Source of the DNA: Bog-793 sp963803025
Lineage (GTDB): Bacteria > Actinomycetota > Acidimicrobiia > Acidimicrobiales > Bog-793
Direction of reading: 5' to 3'
Assembly: GCA_963803025.1 (NCBI GenBank)
Contig: CAWDKZ010000018.1
Coordinates: 56,615 to 120,614 of the forward strand
DNA: 64,000 nt
The notes under the pieces are model-generated. The model was not told the DNA's origin, did not search any database, and saw nothing but the letters and a program-made list of their open reading frames with translations. This document shows, piece after piece, positions 51,953 through 60,727 of the stretch (position 1 is the first letter of the stretch; each line of letters begins with the position of its first letter). The position numbers and the translations under genes were made by a program.

Positions 51953-52492
51953 CGCTGCGGCGCCGATGTTCCTCGCGCGACCTCGCGACGACCAGCTCTC
52001 CACCGCCACAGCCCGTCGACCGGCCCGGTGTCGCGCGACGACGCCGCCCCTCACCGGCCCCGATCTCCTCATTCCTCCCTTGCTCGCAACGTCCCTCGTT
52101 CCCCACCCGACTTTCCCCAACCTTTCCCGGGGTGCAGCACTCGAAGAGCCAATTTGACCACTCACCGTGGTTACAGACGCCCAAGAACCACGGTCCGTGG
52201 TCACGCGACCCCGTCCGCCGACGGCCGCCTGCCGCCGCCGTTTCTTCTGGCGTGCCCAGCTGCGTCGACGATCCCCCCTGGGCCCTCACGCGCCAGCCGA
52301 GTCCGATTCCTCAAGCGGCACGCCAGGTGCCCCGGTCGACATCCCACCGCGCCGGTCGGCTGCTGCCGCCCGCCGCCGCTGGAGCGCGCTCCCTCGCGCT
52401 CGCAGGCACCGGGCCGCTCGTTACCCAGCTCTCCCGGCGACAAGGAACCTCGCATCGCGTCCGAGCCGAAGGCGTCGGCCGAGACCGTCCGG
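51953..52492. other. 540-base convergent intergenic region with palindromes
   Basis: No gene is supported on either strand. The only structure is a set of ACCGTGGT-type repeats at 52164-52201. Confidence 0.45.
52164..52201. repeat. Three-arm inverted repeat ACCGTGG / CCACGG
   Basis: ACCGTGGTT (52164-52172) can pair with AACCACGGT (52186-52194). The same second arm also forms a perfect 7-base palindrome with the next arm (52187-52193 with 52195-52201, one base between). So two hairpins compete for one arm. It lies between two convergent genes, so a terminator, or a binding site for a dimeric protein, is possible. Confidence 0.5.
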
Positions 52493-53956
52493 CTAATCGA
52501 CCAGCCTGAACGCGCCACGGACGATCGAGAGCAGCTCCGTCGCAACGGTGGCCTCGTCGAGAGATCCGCGAGGATTCGAGAGGAGGGCAACGACCACGAC
52601 CACCCTGCCCGAGCGGTCCCGGGCGAGGAAGCCAAGCGTCAACACTCCCGTCTCCGACCCGCCCTTGAACCAGACCTGCGGCCAGGTCAGCGGATTCAGG
52701 CCCAGCCCGCCGTCGTTCAGGGACATCGCCGTGGCGATCGGCGTGAGCGATGAGCTGTGCGCGTCGGCGTACAGTCCCGCAAAGGCACGACAGAGATCGG
52801 ACGGTGAGGCAAACCACTCGATGTCGTCGATCTGACGCGGCGACACCAGTTCCGCCTGGCTGAGGTGGATCGCCGATAGCGATACCTTGTCGACGACGCG
52901 ACCCAGGTAGCCGTCGCGTGCCTTCGGCGACAGTGCGAGATAGGCGTCCGCGTAACGTGGGTAGTCCGCGTACTTGAGAACGAAGAACTCACGGGTGCGC
53001 AGGAACGGCGTGTCGAGCGACACATGGCTCGACCACCGGCGGACCTGGGCCTCGATGGCGCCCCGCCCGACGAGCGCGGCGAGGCGGTCGGCCGCCGTGT
53101 TGTCGCTGCTCGAGATCATGAGCTCGGCGTACTGCGCCACCGTGTACGCCGTGCCGGCTGGCTCGACCTGCAGCACACCGCTCGGCAAGCTCGTCAGGTT
53201 CGCCTGGAGTGCCACCGACTCGTGCCAGGAGAGGGTTCCCGCCCGGACCGCCCGAGCGAGCGCCCCGAGCACGAAGACCTTGAACAAGGACCCGAGCGGT
53301 CGTGCCGTCGAGGGCGACAGCACGTGAACGGACGTGCAGGATCCTCTTGACGACAGCGTGGCCGCCTCGAAACCAACGTCAGGCGCGAGCGCGGACAACT
53401 TCGCGTCGAGTGCCTGCCAGGACCGCGGCGGGGACGGCACCGCGGGGACGGGCTGGACGAGGAGCCCGTCGATGAGACCCTTGGCGTCAACGCTGATCTC
53501 GACGCCAAAACGCGTCGAGCCCGCCAGGACGCTCACCGCCAACTCGCCAGGCGAGGTCGTGGCGTCGAGCGTCACGATGCGCCACGCCCCGCCGACATGG
53601 AGCCCAGCCAGAGCGGCGTTGAACGTCCTCGGTGAGACGTGCTCGAGGAACGCGGCGTCAAAGTGGGCGCGCAAGACCGCGGCCGGTATAGGCGGGCGAC
53701 GCACCGCGCCCACGAGCCAGCCGAGCTGCCGTCCGACGGGCGCGGCCGGAAGCGCCCACCCGAGCGACGGCAGCGGCGTGCTCGACCCCTTCGCCGCGAG
53801 GCGGGTCTGCCCGGACGCGGATCCCGGCGATGCCGCCGCGACACCAACCGATGCGATGAGGGCGACGGCGGCGACACCGACAGCGGCTGCCCGCGACATC
53901 GACAACGGCCGGCTGACGCTCCGTTCGCGTCGACGGGACAGCTCGGGTGCGCCCAT
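52493..53956 (-). CDS. Secreted serine hydrolase, class A beta-lactamase-like
   Basis: The 487 residues start at ATG 53956 with GGAGAGG upstream. A signal peptide or anchor (AAAVGVAAVALIASVGVAAA) comes first. An N-terminal domain of about 130 residues (LVGAVRRPPIPAAVLRAHFD, then TSPGELAVSVLAG) resembles the partner domain in LpqF-like actinobacterial proteins. The enzyme domain has S223-x-x-K226 in GSLFKVFVLG, S-D-N in ISSSDNTAADR and K-G-G in FKGGSETGVLTLG. It could be a beta-lactamase, a peptidase or a lipoprotein with esterase activity. Confidence 0.88.
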   Translation of the reverse strand: MGAPELSRRRERSVSRPLSMSRAAAVGVAAVALIASVGVAAASPGSASGQTRLAAKGSSTPLPSLGWALPAAPVGRQLGWLVGAVRRPPIPAAVLRAHFDAAFLEHVSPRTFNAALAGLHVGGAWRIVTLDATTSPGELAVSVLAGSTRFGVEISVDAKGLIDGLLVQPVPAVPSPPRSWQALDAKLSALAPDVGFEAATLSSRGSCTSVHVLSPSTARPLGSLFKVFVLGALARAVRAGTLSWHESVALQANLTSLPSGVLQVEPAGTAYTVAQYAELMISSSDNTAADRLAALVGRGAIEAQVRRWSSHVSLDTPFLRTREFFVLKYADYPRYADAYLALSPKARDGYLGRVVDKVSLSAIHLSQAELVSPRQIDDIEWFASPSDLCRAFAGLYADAHSSSLTPIATAMSLNDGGLGLNPLTWPQVWFKGGSETGVLTLGFLARDRSGRVVVVVALLSNPRGSLDEATVATELLSIVRGAFRLVD

Positions 53957-54258
53957 CTTGTGTGGCCTCTCCTCGTTCGGAAGACCCAATCTTCGTTGAG
54001 GCCCGGCATCGCACGCAATCAGGCCATTCCTCCAGGGTCCCGCCGGCACTGGCCCGCGCGGGCATCGGATTGACCGCCCAGATACAGCACGAACCGGCGC
54101 CCAAGCAGCCGTCATCGGACGGAGTGATCCCGGCGGGGCCACGTGACTGCGACGACGCCCCCACGCGTGGCTCGCGGCGGCATCATGTGGTGGAGTGACG
54201 CGACCCGGCACCGCCGGTGATGCGCACCGCGCTGGGTCGTGACCACTAAGGAGGCGAC

Positions 54259-56430
54259 GTGGAGGTATCGGTCGGTCCGCCCATCGTGTCGACCCATTTC
54301 AACGATGAGTTCGTCGTCTGCGAACTGTCGGCGGAAATGTCGAGCACAAAAGAACAGGGCTACTTCGCAGCAGACACTCGCTTCGTCTCGGGATATCGCC
54401 TGAAGCTCGGCGGCGACCGCCCGATCCTTCTGAACGCCGCGGCCGTCGCCGATCACTCGGCGCGCTTCGAGTTCACGAATCCGCCGATCGTCGGGGCGGA
54501 CGGCACCGAGGTACGCGAGCACTCGATCCACCTCCGGCTCGACCGGAGCGTCGGCCCCGGCGTGCACGAGGACTACGACGTCACGAACCACGGTCGGGAG
54601 CGGATCATCGTCGACCTCGAGGTCAGCCTCGAGTCGGACTTCGCAGACCTGTTCGACGTGAAGGCGCACCGCCGGATCCGCCGCGGGTCGATCCACAGCG
54701 CGTGGGACGAGACGAGGGGCGCGCTCACCACGCGCTACCAGAACGGGACCTTCGCGCGCGCCTTCGTCGTCGAGGCCCACAACGCCTCTTCTCGTCCGGA
54801 ATTCGCCAACGGCGGCCTGCTGTTCCGGGTCGAGCTCGAACCGAAGGCCTCCTGGCATGCCTGTCTGTGGTGGACCGCGGTCGTCGACGGCGACGAGCGC
54901 CGGGTCACGCGTCCGTGCGATCAGCTCCTCGCCAGCGACCTCGGTCACGAGGCGGCGCGTCGACGCTGGGTCGGCGAGGCGACGATCTTCGAGACCTCGA
55001 ACGAGAACGTCACGGCCGCGTTGCGACAGGCGGTCGACGATCTCGCGGCGCTGCGTTTGCACCGCCACGATCAACTGGCCGCCGCCAAGACCGATGACGA
55101 TCCCAACGCTTGGGTCCCGGCCGCCGGAATCCCTTGGTTCGTCAGTCTTTTCGGACGCGACGCCCTCACCGTCTCGTTCCAGTCGCTCGCCATATCGCCG
55201 CGCTTCGCCCTCGGCAGCCTGCGCGCGCTGGCCGCCTTGCAGGCCGACAGCTACGACGACAGTCGGGACATGCAACCGGGCAAGATCGAGCACGAGATCC
55301 GTCACGGTGAGCTCGCCGCGCTCCATCTCGTGCCGCACACCCCCTACTACGGGACGCACGACGCGACGACGCTCTACGTCCTCGTCGCTGCGCTCGCTTG
55401 GCGCTGGCACGGGGACCGCGGGGAGCTCATCGAGGTCCGGCCGCACGTCGAGCGCGCGCTCCAGTGGATCGCGGTCGACGGCGACCCAGACCACGACGGT
55501 CTCCAGGAGTACCAGACCCGCGCACCCAACGGTTACTACAACCAGGGCTGGAAGGACTCCAAAGACGGGATCCCCGCAGCCGACGGGTCCGCGGCGAAGC
55601 TCCCGATCGCGCTCTGCGAGCACCAGGGCCTCGTCGTCGCCGCCAAACGCGCCTGGGCCAGCGTTCTCGAGGAGGCGTTCGGGGAGGACGTAGAGGCGAA
55701 CCGGTTGCGTGTCGAGGCGGACCGCCTCGCCGCCCAGATCGAGGAGCGCTTCTGGTGGGAAGAGGAAGGTACCTACTACCTCGGCCTCGACGGCGACAAG
55801 CGCCCGATCGAGTCGGTGGCATCGAACCCTGGTCAGCTGCTGTGGCAGCGAGTCGTCGATCCCGCCCGCGCCGCGCGTGTCGTGCGACGCCTCCTCGCCG
55901 ACGACATGTGGAGCGGCTGGGGCATCCGCACGCTCTCCTGCGAGCACGTCGCCTACGACCCGCTCTCGTATCAGCTCGGATCGGTGTGGCCGCACGACAA
56001 CGCGATCATCGCGGCGGGCTGCCGCGCCTACGGATTCGACGTCGAGGCGGCGCAGGTCGCCGCGGCGATCTTCGACGCGACGGCGATGTTCGCCTACCAA
56101 CGCCCCCCAGAGCTCTTCGCGGGATTCGCAAGGGATGCCGGTGGGTTCCCGGTCCAGTACCTCGGCGCGAACGTCCCGCAGGCCTGGTCCTCGGGGGCGC
56201 TCGTCCACCTCGTCACGACGCTCCTCGGACTCGAGGCGAACGCCCCGTCGCGGGCCCTGCTCGTCCGCCCGGCGCTTCCGTCTTGGCTGGGCCAGGTGAC
56301 CTTGCGCCAGTTGCGCGTCGGCGACGCGGCGATCGACCTCCGCGTCACCCGTGCCGCCGACGGCTCCCACACCGTCGACGTGCTGTCCGGCGCGGACGGG
56401 CTCCGGGTCGACTTCGTCAGCGCTCGCTGA
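54259..56430 (+). CDS. Glycogen-debranching-type glucosidase
   Basis: The 723 residues start at GTG 54259, with GGAGG upstream. The N-terminal beta domain (GDE_N type, about 20-215) includes KEQGYFAADTRFVSGY and SLESDFADLFDVKAHRRI. The (alpha/alpha)6 catalytic domain follows, with AGIPWFVSLFGRDALTVSFQ, QPGKIEHEIRHGELA, YYNQGWKDSKDGIP and GSVWPHDNAIIAAG. It fits amylo-alpha-1,6-glucosidases and related trehalose- or glucosylglycerate-type hydrolases. No signal peptide, so cytoplasmic. A role in glycogen or storage-sugar breakdown is the likely one. Confidence 0.9.
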   Translation: MEVSVGPPIVSTHFNDEFVVCELSAEMSSTKEQGYFAADTRFVSGYRLKLGGDRPILLNAAAVADHSARFEFTNPPIVGADGTEVREHSIHLRLDRSVGPGVHEDYDVTNHGRERIIVDLEVSLESDFADLFDVKAHRRIRRGSIHSAWDETRGALTTRYQNGTFARAFVVEAHNASSRPEFANGGLLFRVELEPKASWHACLWWTAVVDGDERRVTRPCDQLLASDLGHEAARRRWVGEATIFETSNENVTAALRQAVDDLAALRLHRHDQLAAAKTDDDPNAWVPAAGIPWFVSLFGRDALTVSFQSLAISPRFALGSLRALAALQADSYDDSRDMQPGKIEHEIRHGELAALHLVPHTPYYGTHDATTLYVLVAALAWRWHGDRGELIEVRPHVERALQWIAVDGDPDHDGLQEYQTRAPNGYYNQGWKDSKDGIPAADGSAAKLPIALCEHQGLVVAAKRAWASVLEEAFGEDVEANRLRVEADRLAAQIEERFWWEEEGTYYLGLDGDKRPIESVASNPGQLLWQRVVDPARAARVVRRLLADDMWSGWGIRTLSCEHVAYDPLSYQLGSVWPHDNAIIAAGCRAYGFDVEAAQVAAAIFDATAMFAYQRPPELFAGFARDAGGFPVQYLGANVPQAWSSGALVHLVTTLLGLEANAPSRALLVRPALPSWLGQVTLRQLRVGDAAIDLRVTRAADGSHTVDVLSGADGLRVDFVSAR

Positions 56431-56582
56431 CGAGGGTCGGACGCTCGCCGCGCGAGGTGCGCCGCGGGGTCACGCGCCGTCGCCGGATCGGCGGTCCGGC
56501 TCTGCCCGGCTCCTGTCGTGCCCGTCACGGCGCGCGCCCGCCGATGCGGCCAGACTGCACCCAAACGAAAGGGGTGCCGCCG

Positions 56583-57521
56583 ATGGGTTCCGCTGCCGAC
56601 CGCGACCCGCCGATCCGCGAAGGCTTCGTCCCGTTCGCCGGTCACCGGTCCTGGTACCGGGTCGTCGGCGACGGTGAAACCGCCGGGAGACTGCCGCTGC
56701 TCTGCCTCCACGGCGGTCCGGGGGCGACGTGGCACCACCTGGAGCCCTACGGGGAACTCGCCGAAGGACGCCGGGTCGTCTTCTACGACCAGCTCGGTTG
56801 CGGCAACTCTGCCGTCGCCGAGCCGCACGACCCTTCGATGTGGACGCTCGAGCTCTACCTCGAGGAGATCGACGCGGTCCGCGAGGCCCTCGGACTCGAA
56901 CGCTGCCACGTGATCGGCCACTCGTGGGGCGGCATGCTCGGCATGGCCTACGCCGCGCAGCGCCCCGACGGTCTCGCCGACCTCATCGTCGAGTCCTCCC
57001 CCGCCGCGGTGCCGTTCTGGCTGAGCGAGATCGACCGGCTGCGCGCCGAACTCCCACCGGAGGTCGAGGGCACCCTGCGGCGCCACGAGCGCGAGGGGAC
57101 GACCGACAGCGACGAGTACCAGGCGACGATGATGGTCTTCTACGACCGCCACTTCTGCCGCATCCGACCCTGGCCCGACTGGCTGCAGCGGTCCTTCGAC
57201 GCGATCGCGGCGAACCGCGAGGTGTACGTCACGATGAACGGCCCGAGCGAGTTTCACGTGATCGGTCCGTTGAAGGATTTCGACATCACCGCGCACCTCG
57301 GAGCGATCGTGGCGCCGACGCTGCTTTTCTGCGGTGAATTCGACGAGGTCACGCCGGCGACGGTCAACCAGGCCTACGAGGCGATCCCCGGATCGCAGTT
57401 TGTCGTGCTGGAGGGCTGCGCACACATGTCCCAGGCCGAGCGCCCGGATCTCACGCTCGGGATGCTGCGCGGCTGGCTGGCCGGCGTGGAGGCCTGCCAA
57501 CCGCGGGCGCTTCGGAACTAG
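56583..57521 (+). CDS. Proline iminopeptidase-like alpha/beta-hydrolase
   Basis: The 312 residues from ATG 56583 (AAAGGGG upstream) open with LLCLHGGPGATWHHLEPY, the HGGPG oxyanion motif of proline iminopeptidases. VVFYDQLGCGNS follows, then the nucleophile in CHVIGHSWGGMLGMAYA, the acid in FCGEFDEVTPA and His in LEGCAHMSQAE. It removes N-terminal residues from short peptides in characterised relatives; tropinesterase-like members also exist. It is 152 bases downstream of the debranching gene and has no clear tie to it. Confidence 0.88.
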   Translation: MGSAADRDPPIREGFVPFAGHRSWYRVVGDGETAGRLPLLCLHGGPGATWHHLEPYGELAEGRRVVFYDQLGCGNSAVAEPHDPSMWTLELYLEEIDAVREALGLERCHVIGHSWGGMLGMAYAAQRPDGLADLIVESSPAAVPFWLSEIDRLRAELPPEVEGTLRRHEREGTTDSDEYQATMMVFYDRHFCRIRPWPDWLQRSFDAIAANREVYVTMNGPSEFHVIGPLKDFDITAHLGAIVAPTLLFCGEFDEVTPATVNQAYEAIPGSQFVVLEGCAHMSQAERPDLTLGMLRGWLAGVEACQPRALRN

Positions 57522-57846
57522 CGCCCGGCGGACGGCGCGTCGGGACCACCGTTCCGCGCCGCGCCGGTCACGGGCAGACTGCGCCCGTTCCCGACACCCG
57601 CCGGACGACGAGATTCAAGCCGGATCGTTCCCGGCCCGACGTCACCTCCGGACAGCCCAGCGGCGCGTGAAACCGAGAGGACCTCGACCGAGAAACCGCC
57701 CGCATGGACCAGGCCGTGGTCCAATTCCGTCACCGGGTCACGAGATCGTGGCTGTGCATCCGGAGAACTCCCGAGGTCGCCAGCGTCGACCGCGCGACTC
57801 GAATCGATCACGCTTCCTGTCCCGCAGTTCAGCCCACCGGTCGACC
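57522..57846. other. 325-base convergent intergenic region
   Basis: No gene is seen. A 6-base stem (ACGGGC 57570-57575 with GCCCGT 57583-57588) near its left side could act as a terminator for the aminopeptidase-like gene, but it lacks a T tract. Confidence 0.35.
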
Positions 57847-58839
57847 CTACGGCTCGTAGGTAACCGAGAATGAAGCCGACGAGCCTGTCCCCCGCATCGG
57901 AGTCGGCATCGCGGCGATCGACCCGTTCGCACGCAGCATCTCGACCTGGTCGCCAAAGGGCGGCCGACCCGACGGGCTCACGCTGAGGCCGGTGAACGAG
58001 ACGCTGCCGAAGTCGGCGAGTGGGGTCAACGCCCTGCTGCCCTGGGTGCCCGGGTCCTCGGTCACCCATTCGGCCGAAGCCCCGACGTGGGCGACCGCCT
58101 CGGAGGCGTCAGCGCTCTGGCCGGTGGTCTCGTCGGTGACCGTTGCCGACCAAGTGCCCGACGAGGTCTGGACGACCCGCGCCGAGATCACGTCGCCCGC
58201 GTTCGCCGGAAACTCGTCCTGCCAGACGTAGTCGAGGGCCCCGTCGCTCCATACGGCGGAGTTGGCCTGCGAGCCGCCGACGCACGTTGACGAGGTGCCC
58301 GCCTGGAAGAGGCTGGCCGGGTGGACCCATCCGTCGATCCCGACCCAGTCCGAGGTGCTGCCGTTCGGCACGACGCTGCAGTCGAGCGTGGGAACCGTCC
58401 ATGCGGCGCTGACCTCTTGATAGCTGCCACCCGTCAGGACGTAGCCGGCCCAGTTCAACGACGAAAGTCCCGGCGTCGCGGGAGCCGTGACCGTCGCACG
58501 GGTTCGCGTCGTTCCCGACGGGTGCGCTACCCCTGGGACCTCGGCCATCTTCGCCGTCGCCGCGATCTTCGCCACCCCACTTGGCGCAAATCGTACGATC
58601 GAGTGCAGGTTCGTCGAGGCGAGGGAGGTCGTCGGCACCGTCGCGATGCCACCGATGATCCAGATCTGGCTCACCGCGATCGCGACTGCCGCGGCGATCC
58701 CGCCACCCGCGCCAAGCCGCCGTACCTTGCGGTACGACGGCTCGGGCTGGCGGTGCTCGGTATCTGACTTGGACTCAGCAGGTGACCATGCTACGTGTGG
58801 CCACTCTCCGTGATTCTCGTGCGGTATGCACTTCCTCAC
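57847..58839 (-). CDS. Secreted G1-type (eqolisin-like) peptidase
   Basis: The 330 residues start at GTG 58839. An N-terminal membrane or signal segment (GGIAAAVAIAVSQIWIIGG) and a linker precede the lectin-like beta-sandwich. Its start is SLNWAGYVLTGGSYQEVSAA, then WTVP; STSDWVGIDGWVHPASLFQ follows and the probable catalytic Glu is in SAEWVTEDPGT. These match the acid glutamic peptidases first known in fungi and also found in acidophilic bacteria and archaea. The matching Gln cannot be pointed out with certainty. An acid-active secreted protease suits an acidophilic host. Confidence 0.8.
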   Translation of the reverse strand: MRKCIPHENHGEWPHVAWSPAESKSDTEHRQPEPSYRKVRRLGAGGGIAAAVAIAVSQIWIIGGIATVPTTSLASTNLHSIVRFAPSGVAKIAATAKMAEVPGVAHPSGTTRTRATVTAPATPGLSSLNWAGYVLTGGSYQEVSAAWTVPTLDCSVVPNGSTSDWVGIDGWVHPASLFQAGTSSTCVGGSQANSAVWSDGALDYVWQDEFPANAGDVISARVVQTSSGTWSATVTDETTGQSADASEAVAHVGASAEWVTEDPGTQGSRALTPLADFGSVSFTGLSVSPSGRPPFGDQVEMLRANGSIAAMPTPMRGTGSSASFSVTYEP

Positions 58840-59876
58840 GGACGCATCGTCTACCCAGGGACGTCACGAGCACAGACACGATTAGGGCCATTTCACATGC
58901 GTATTCAGGCGTGGTCAGGTCTAGTCATCGTGCGCGTCGTCCGACCACGGAAAGTGGGCACTAGCACAGATTGATCAGACGCATGACCCGCCCAGCGGCG
59001 TGAACGGGGACCCGGACGAAGAAGTCGTGTCCGGGCCTCGCACAACGTGTGGTCGTCTGCGACATGGCACGGACCCCGCCCGCGGACGCGCCAGCACGAG
59101 ACAACCTCGAGCTCATCGCACCGGGATTGACCCGACTTCGCTCCGCACAAGCTGAGTTACGGTGACAGCCGACGCCGCGCCATGGGCCAGCCGCGAGATG
59201 GATCGAAAGGTCACATTGTCGCGATCGACAACTTCGCCGCCCGGATCAAGATCTCAATCAGCACGCTCGCACACCCCTGCACGCTCGGTTGGTGGCCAGG
59301 TCACATCGTCCGCGCCCGAGGGGACGCCTTCGGCGCGTCGAATCTCGCGACGTTGATCGTCAGCTTCTTCGTCACCGCATGCTCCGCCCGCAATGGGCTG
59401 ACGCCTTTCCCTGGCCAACAACACGTTGGCTCCCTGTGGGGCACGCGTCGCGGTCGATGCCTCCGAAAGCCTGCACCGTCGACCGATGGCGCCACGAACG
59501 CGATCACGGAAGGGGAACCGTCGCGTCATGCCCCGTCCGGCCCGGCCGACCCCCAGCGAACCCATCGGGGCCACGTGGACGGGACGCTCTCGTCGAGACA
59601 GACCGAAGACCAGTGCGCAACTGTCGACGTCATCCCGAATAGCAGGTCATGAGGCGTGTCGGTCGGGCTGCCAGGTCAGGCTCTCCTCGGAGAGGAGACC
59701 CGCTCGATCTGCCACCAATCACTGGCGAATCAAGCCTGCGGGCACTTGACGTGTCGGCGGGCCGGCGGTCTGAGGAGCCGTCAGCTGATCGCGAATCGTG
59801 CGGAGTGTCAGTCCCCTGACGTGACCTCATTCACGTCTCCCGACCTCACACGGCAAGGACGAATTACTCTTGCGCC
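58840..59876. other. 1-kb region without a convincing gene; ends in one copy of a 60-bp repeat
   Basis: Short open frames on both strands show no domain or ribosome-binding site and look like shadows. The right part contains the first copy of the direct repeat that flanks the HNH gene (59701-59760). Confidence 0.45.
59701..59760 (+). repeat. Direct repeat left of the HNH gene
   Basis: The 60 bases match 60558-60617 in 47 positions, including blocks CGCTCGATCTGCCA, TCACTGGCGA, CAAGCCTGCGGGC and GTGTCGG at the same spacing. Confidence 0.7.
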
Positions 59877-60428
59877 GTGTTGAAGAGAGTGGAGAACGTG
59901 TCGATCGTTCGTTCTCACAACTTCTTCACCGGACGTGGTTGGATGATGGTGACGATCGGGAAGAACACGTACCGCATCGCTAAGGTGACAGTGGATGAGC
60001 TTGAGGCGATGAAGCGGGAACAAGAACGTTCCCCTGTCGCGGTGAGTCGCATTGGAGAGCGTATCTACTGGTGGTTCCGCAATCGTTTCTACTGGGACAA
60101 CGACAACCTCACCCCGAGTGAAGTCTATGCGTTGATCGTGGCGCGTGAACAGCGGTTGCGGCAGCACATAGCCACAGCGCAAGCGATAGTCGCGCTCGAT
60201 GCCGAACCGCGGTCGTCTCCTCGGGGCGGGATTCCTGACGATGTGAAGCAGTATGTATGGGCACGCGATCGTGCACGGTGCCGCAACTGTGGGTCGACCG
60301 TGGAGCTTCAGTTCGATCACATCATTCCCGTTGCGCTTGGCGGAGCGTCCGTAGCAGACAATCTGCAGGTCTTATGCGGATCGTGCAATCGCCGCAAGGG
60401 GATCGGGCTGGGAGTGGTACCGAGTTAG
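59877..60428 (+). CDS. HNH endonuclease
   Basis: The 183 residues have an N-terminal region of unknown type (GWMMVTIGKNTYRIAKVTVD, IYWWFRNRFYWDNDNLTPSE) and a C-terminal HNH domain. In it, WARDRARCRNCGSTVELQFD provides the zinc-knuckle cysteines and the first part, HIIPVALGGASVADNLQVLC the central His and Asn, and GSCNRRKG the end. The start may be GTG 59877 or GTG 59898. The gene is richer in AT than its neighbours and lies between two direct repeats, so it was probably acquired. It is like free-standing homing-type or McrA-type nucleases. Confidence 0.87.
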   Translation: MLKRVENVSIVRSHNFFTGRGWMMVTIGKNTYRIAKVTVDELEAMKREQERSPVAVSRIGERIYWWFRNRFYWDNDNLTPSEVYALIVAREQRLRQHIATAQAIVALDAEPRSSPRGGIPDDVKQYVWARDRARCRNCGSTVELQFDHIIPVALGGASVADNLQVLCGSCNRRKGIGLGVVPS

Positions 60429-60557
60429 CTCGCAACGCAGCGTCGACCACGCCGTGGAGTGGCGGACCAACGTTCGGGGTCGGGCCGTGTAATGGACGAA
60501 CTGCCTTTCAGATGGAGATTCGACCGGTCGGGCATTCGAGGAGTCGGAGAAGGGACG

Positions 60558-60617
60558 CGCTCGATCTGCCATCGGTCACTGGCGAGCCAAGCCTGCGGGC
60601 GCCCCGGGTGTCGGACG
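60558..60617 (+). repeat. Direct repeat right of the HNH gene
   Basis: Second copy of the 60-base repeat, 857 bases to the right of the first and in the same orientation. It lies in the 300-base gap after the HNH gene, which otherwise shows nothing. Confidence 0.7.
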
Positions 60618-60727
60618 ACCAGTCGTTGAAGAACACAACGAGCTCGCATTGGGTTGGCATCGTCCAATCCGGCGCCGTGTTCGCCCGGTCAGGTGTGTGG
60701 CACGGTGAAACGTACCTTCGTTGAGTA

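Noticed and set aside
59182..59652. 156-residue open frame and overlapping minus-strand frames
   Set aside because: No ribosome-binding site, no domain, and composition of non-coding sequence.
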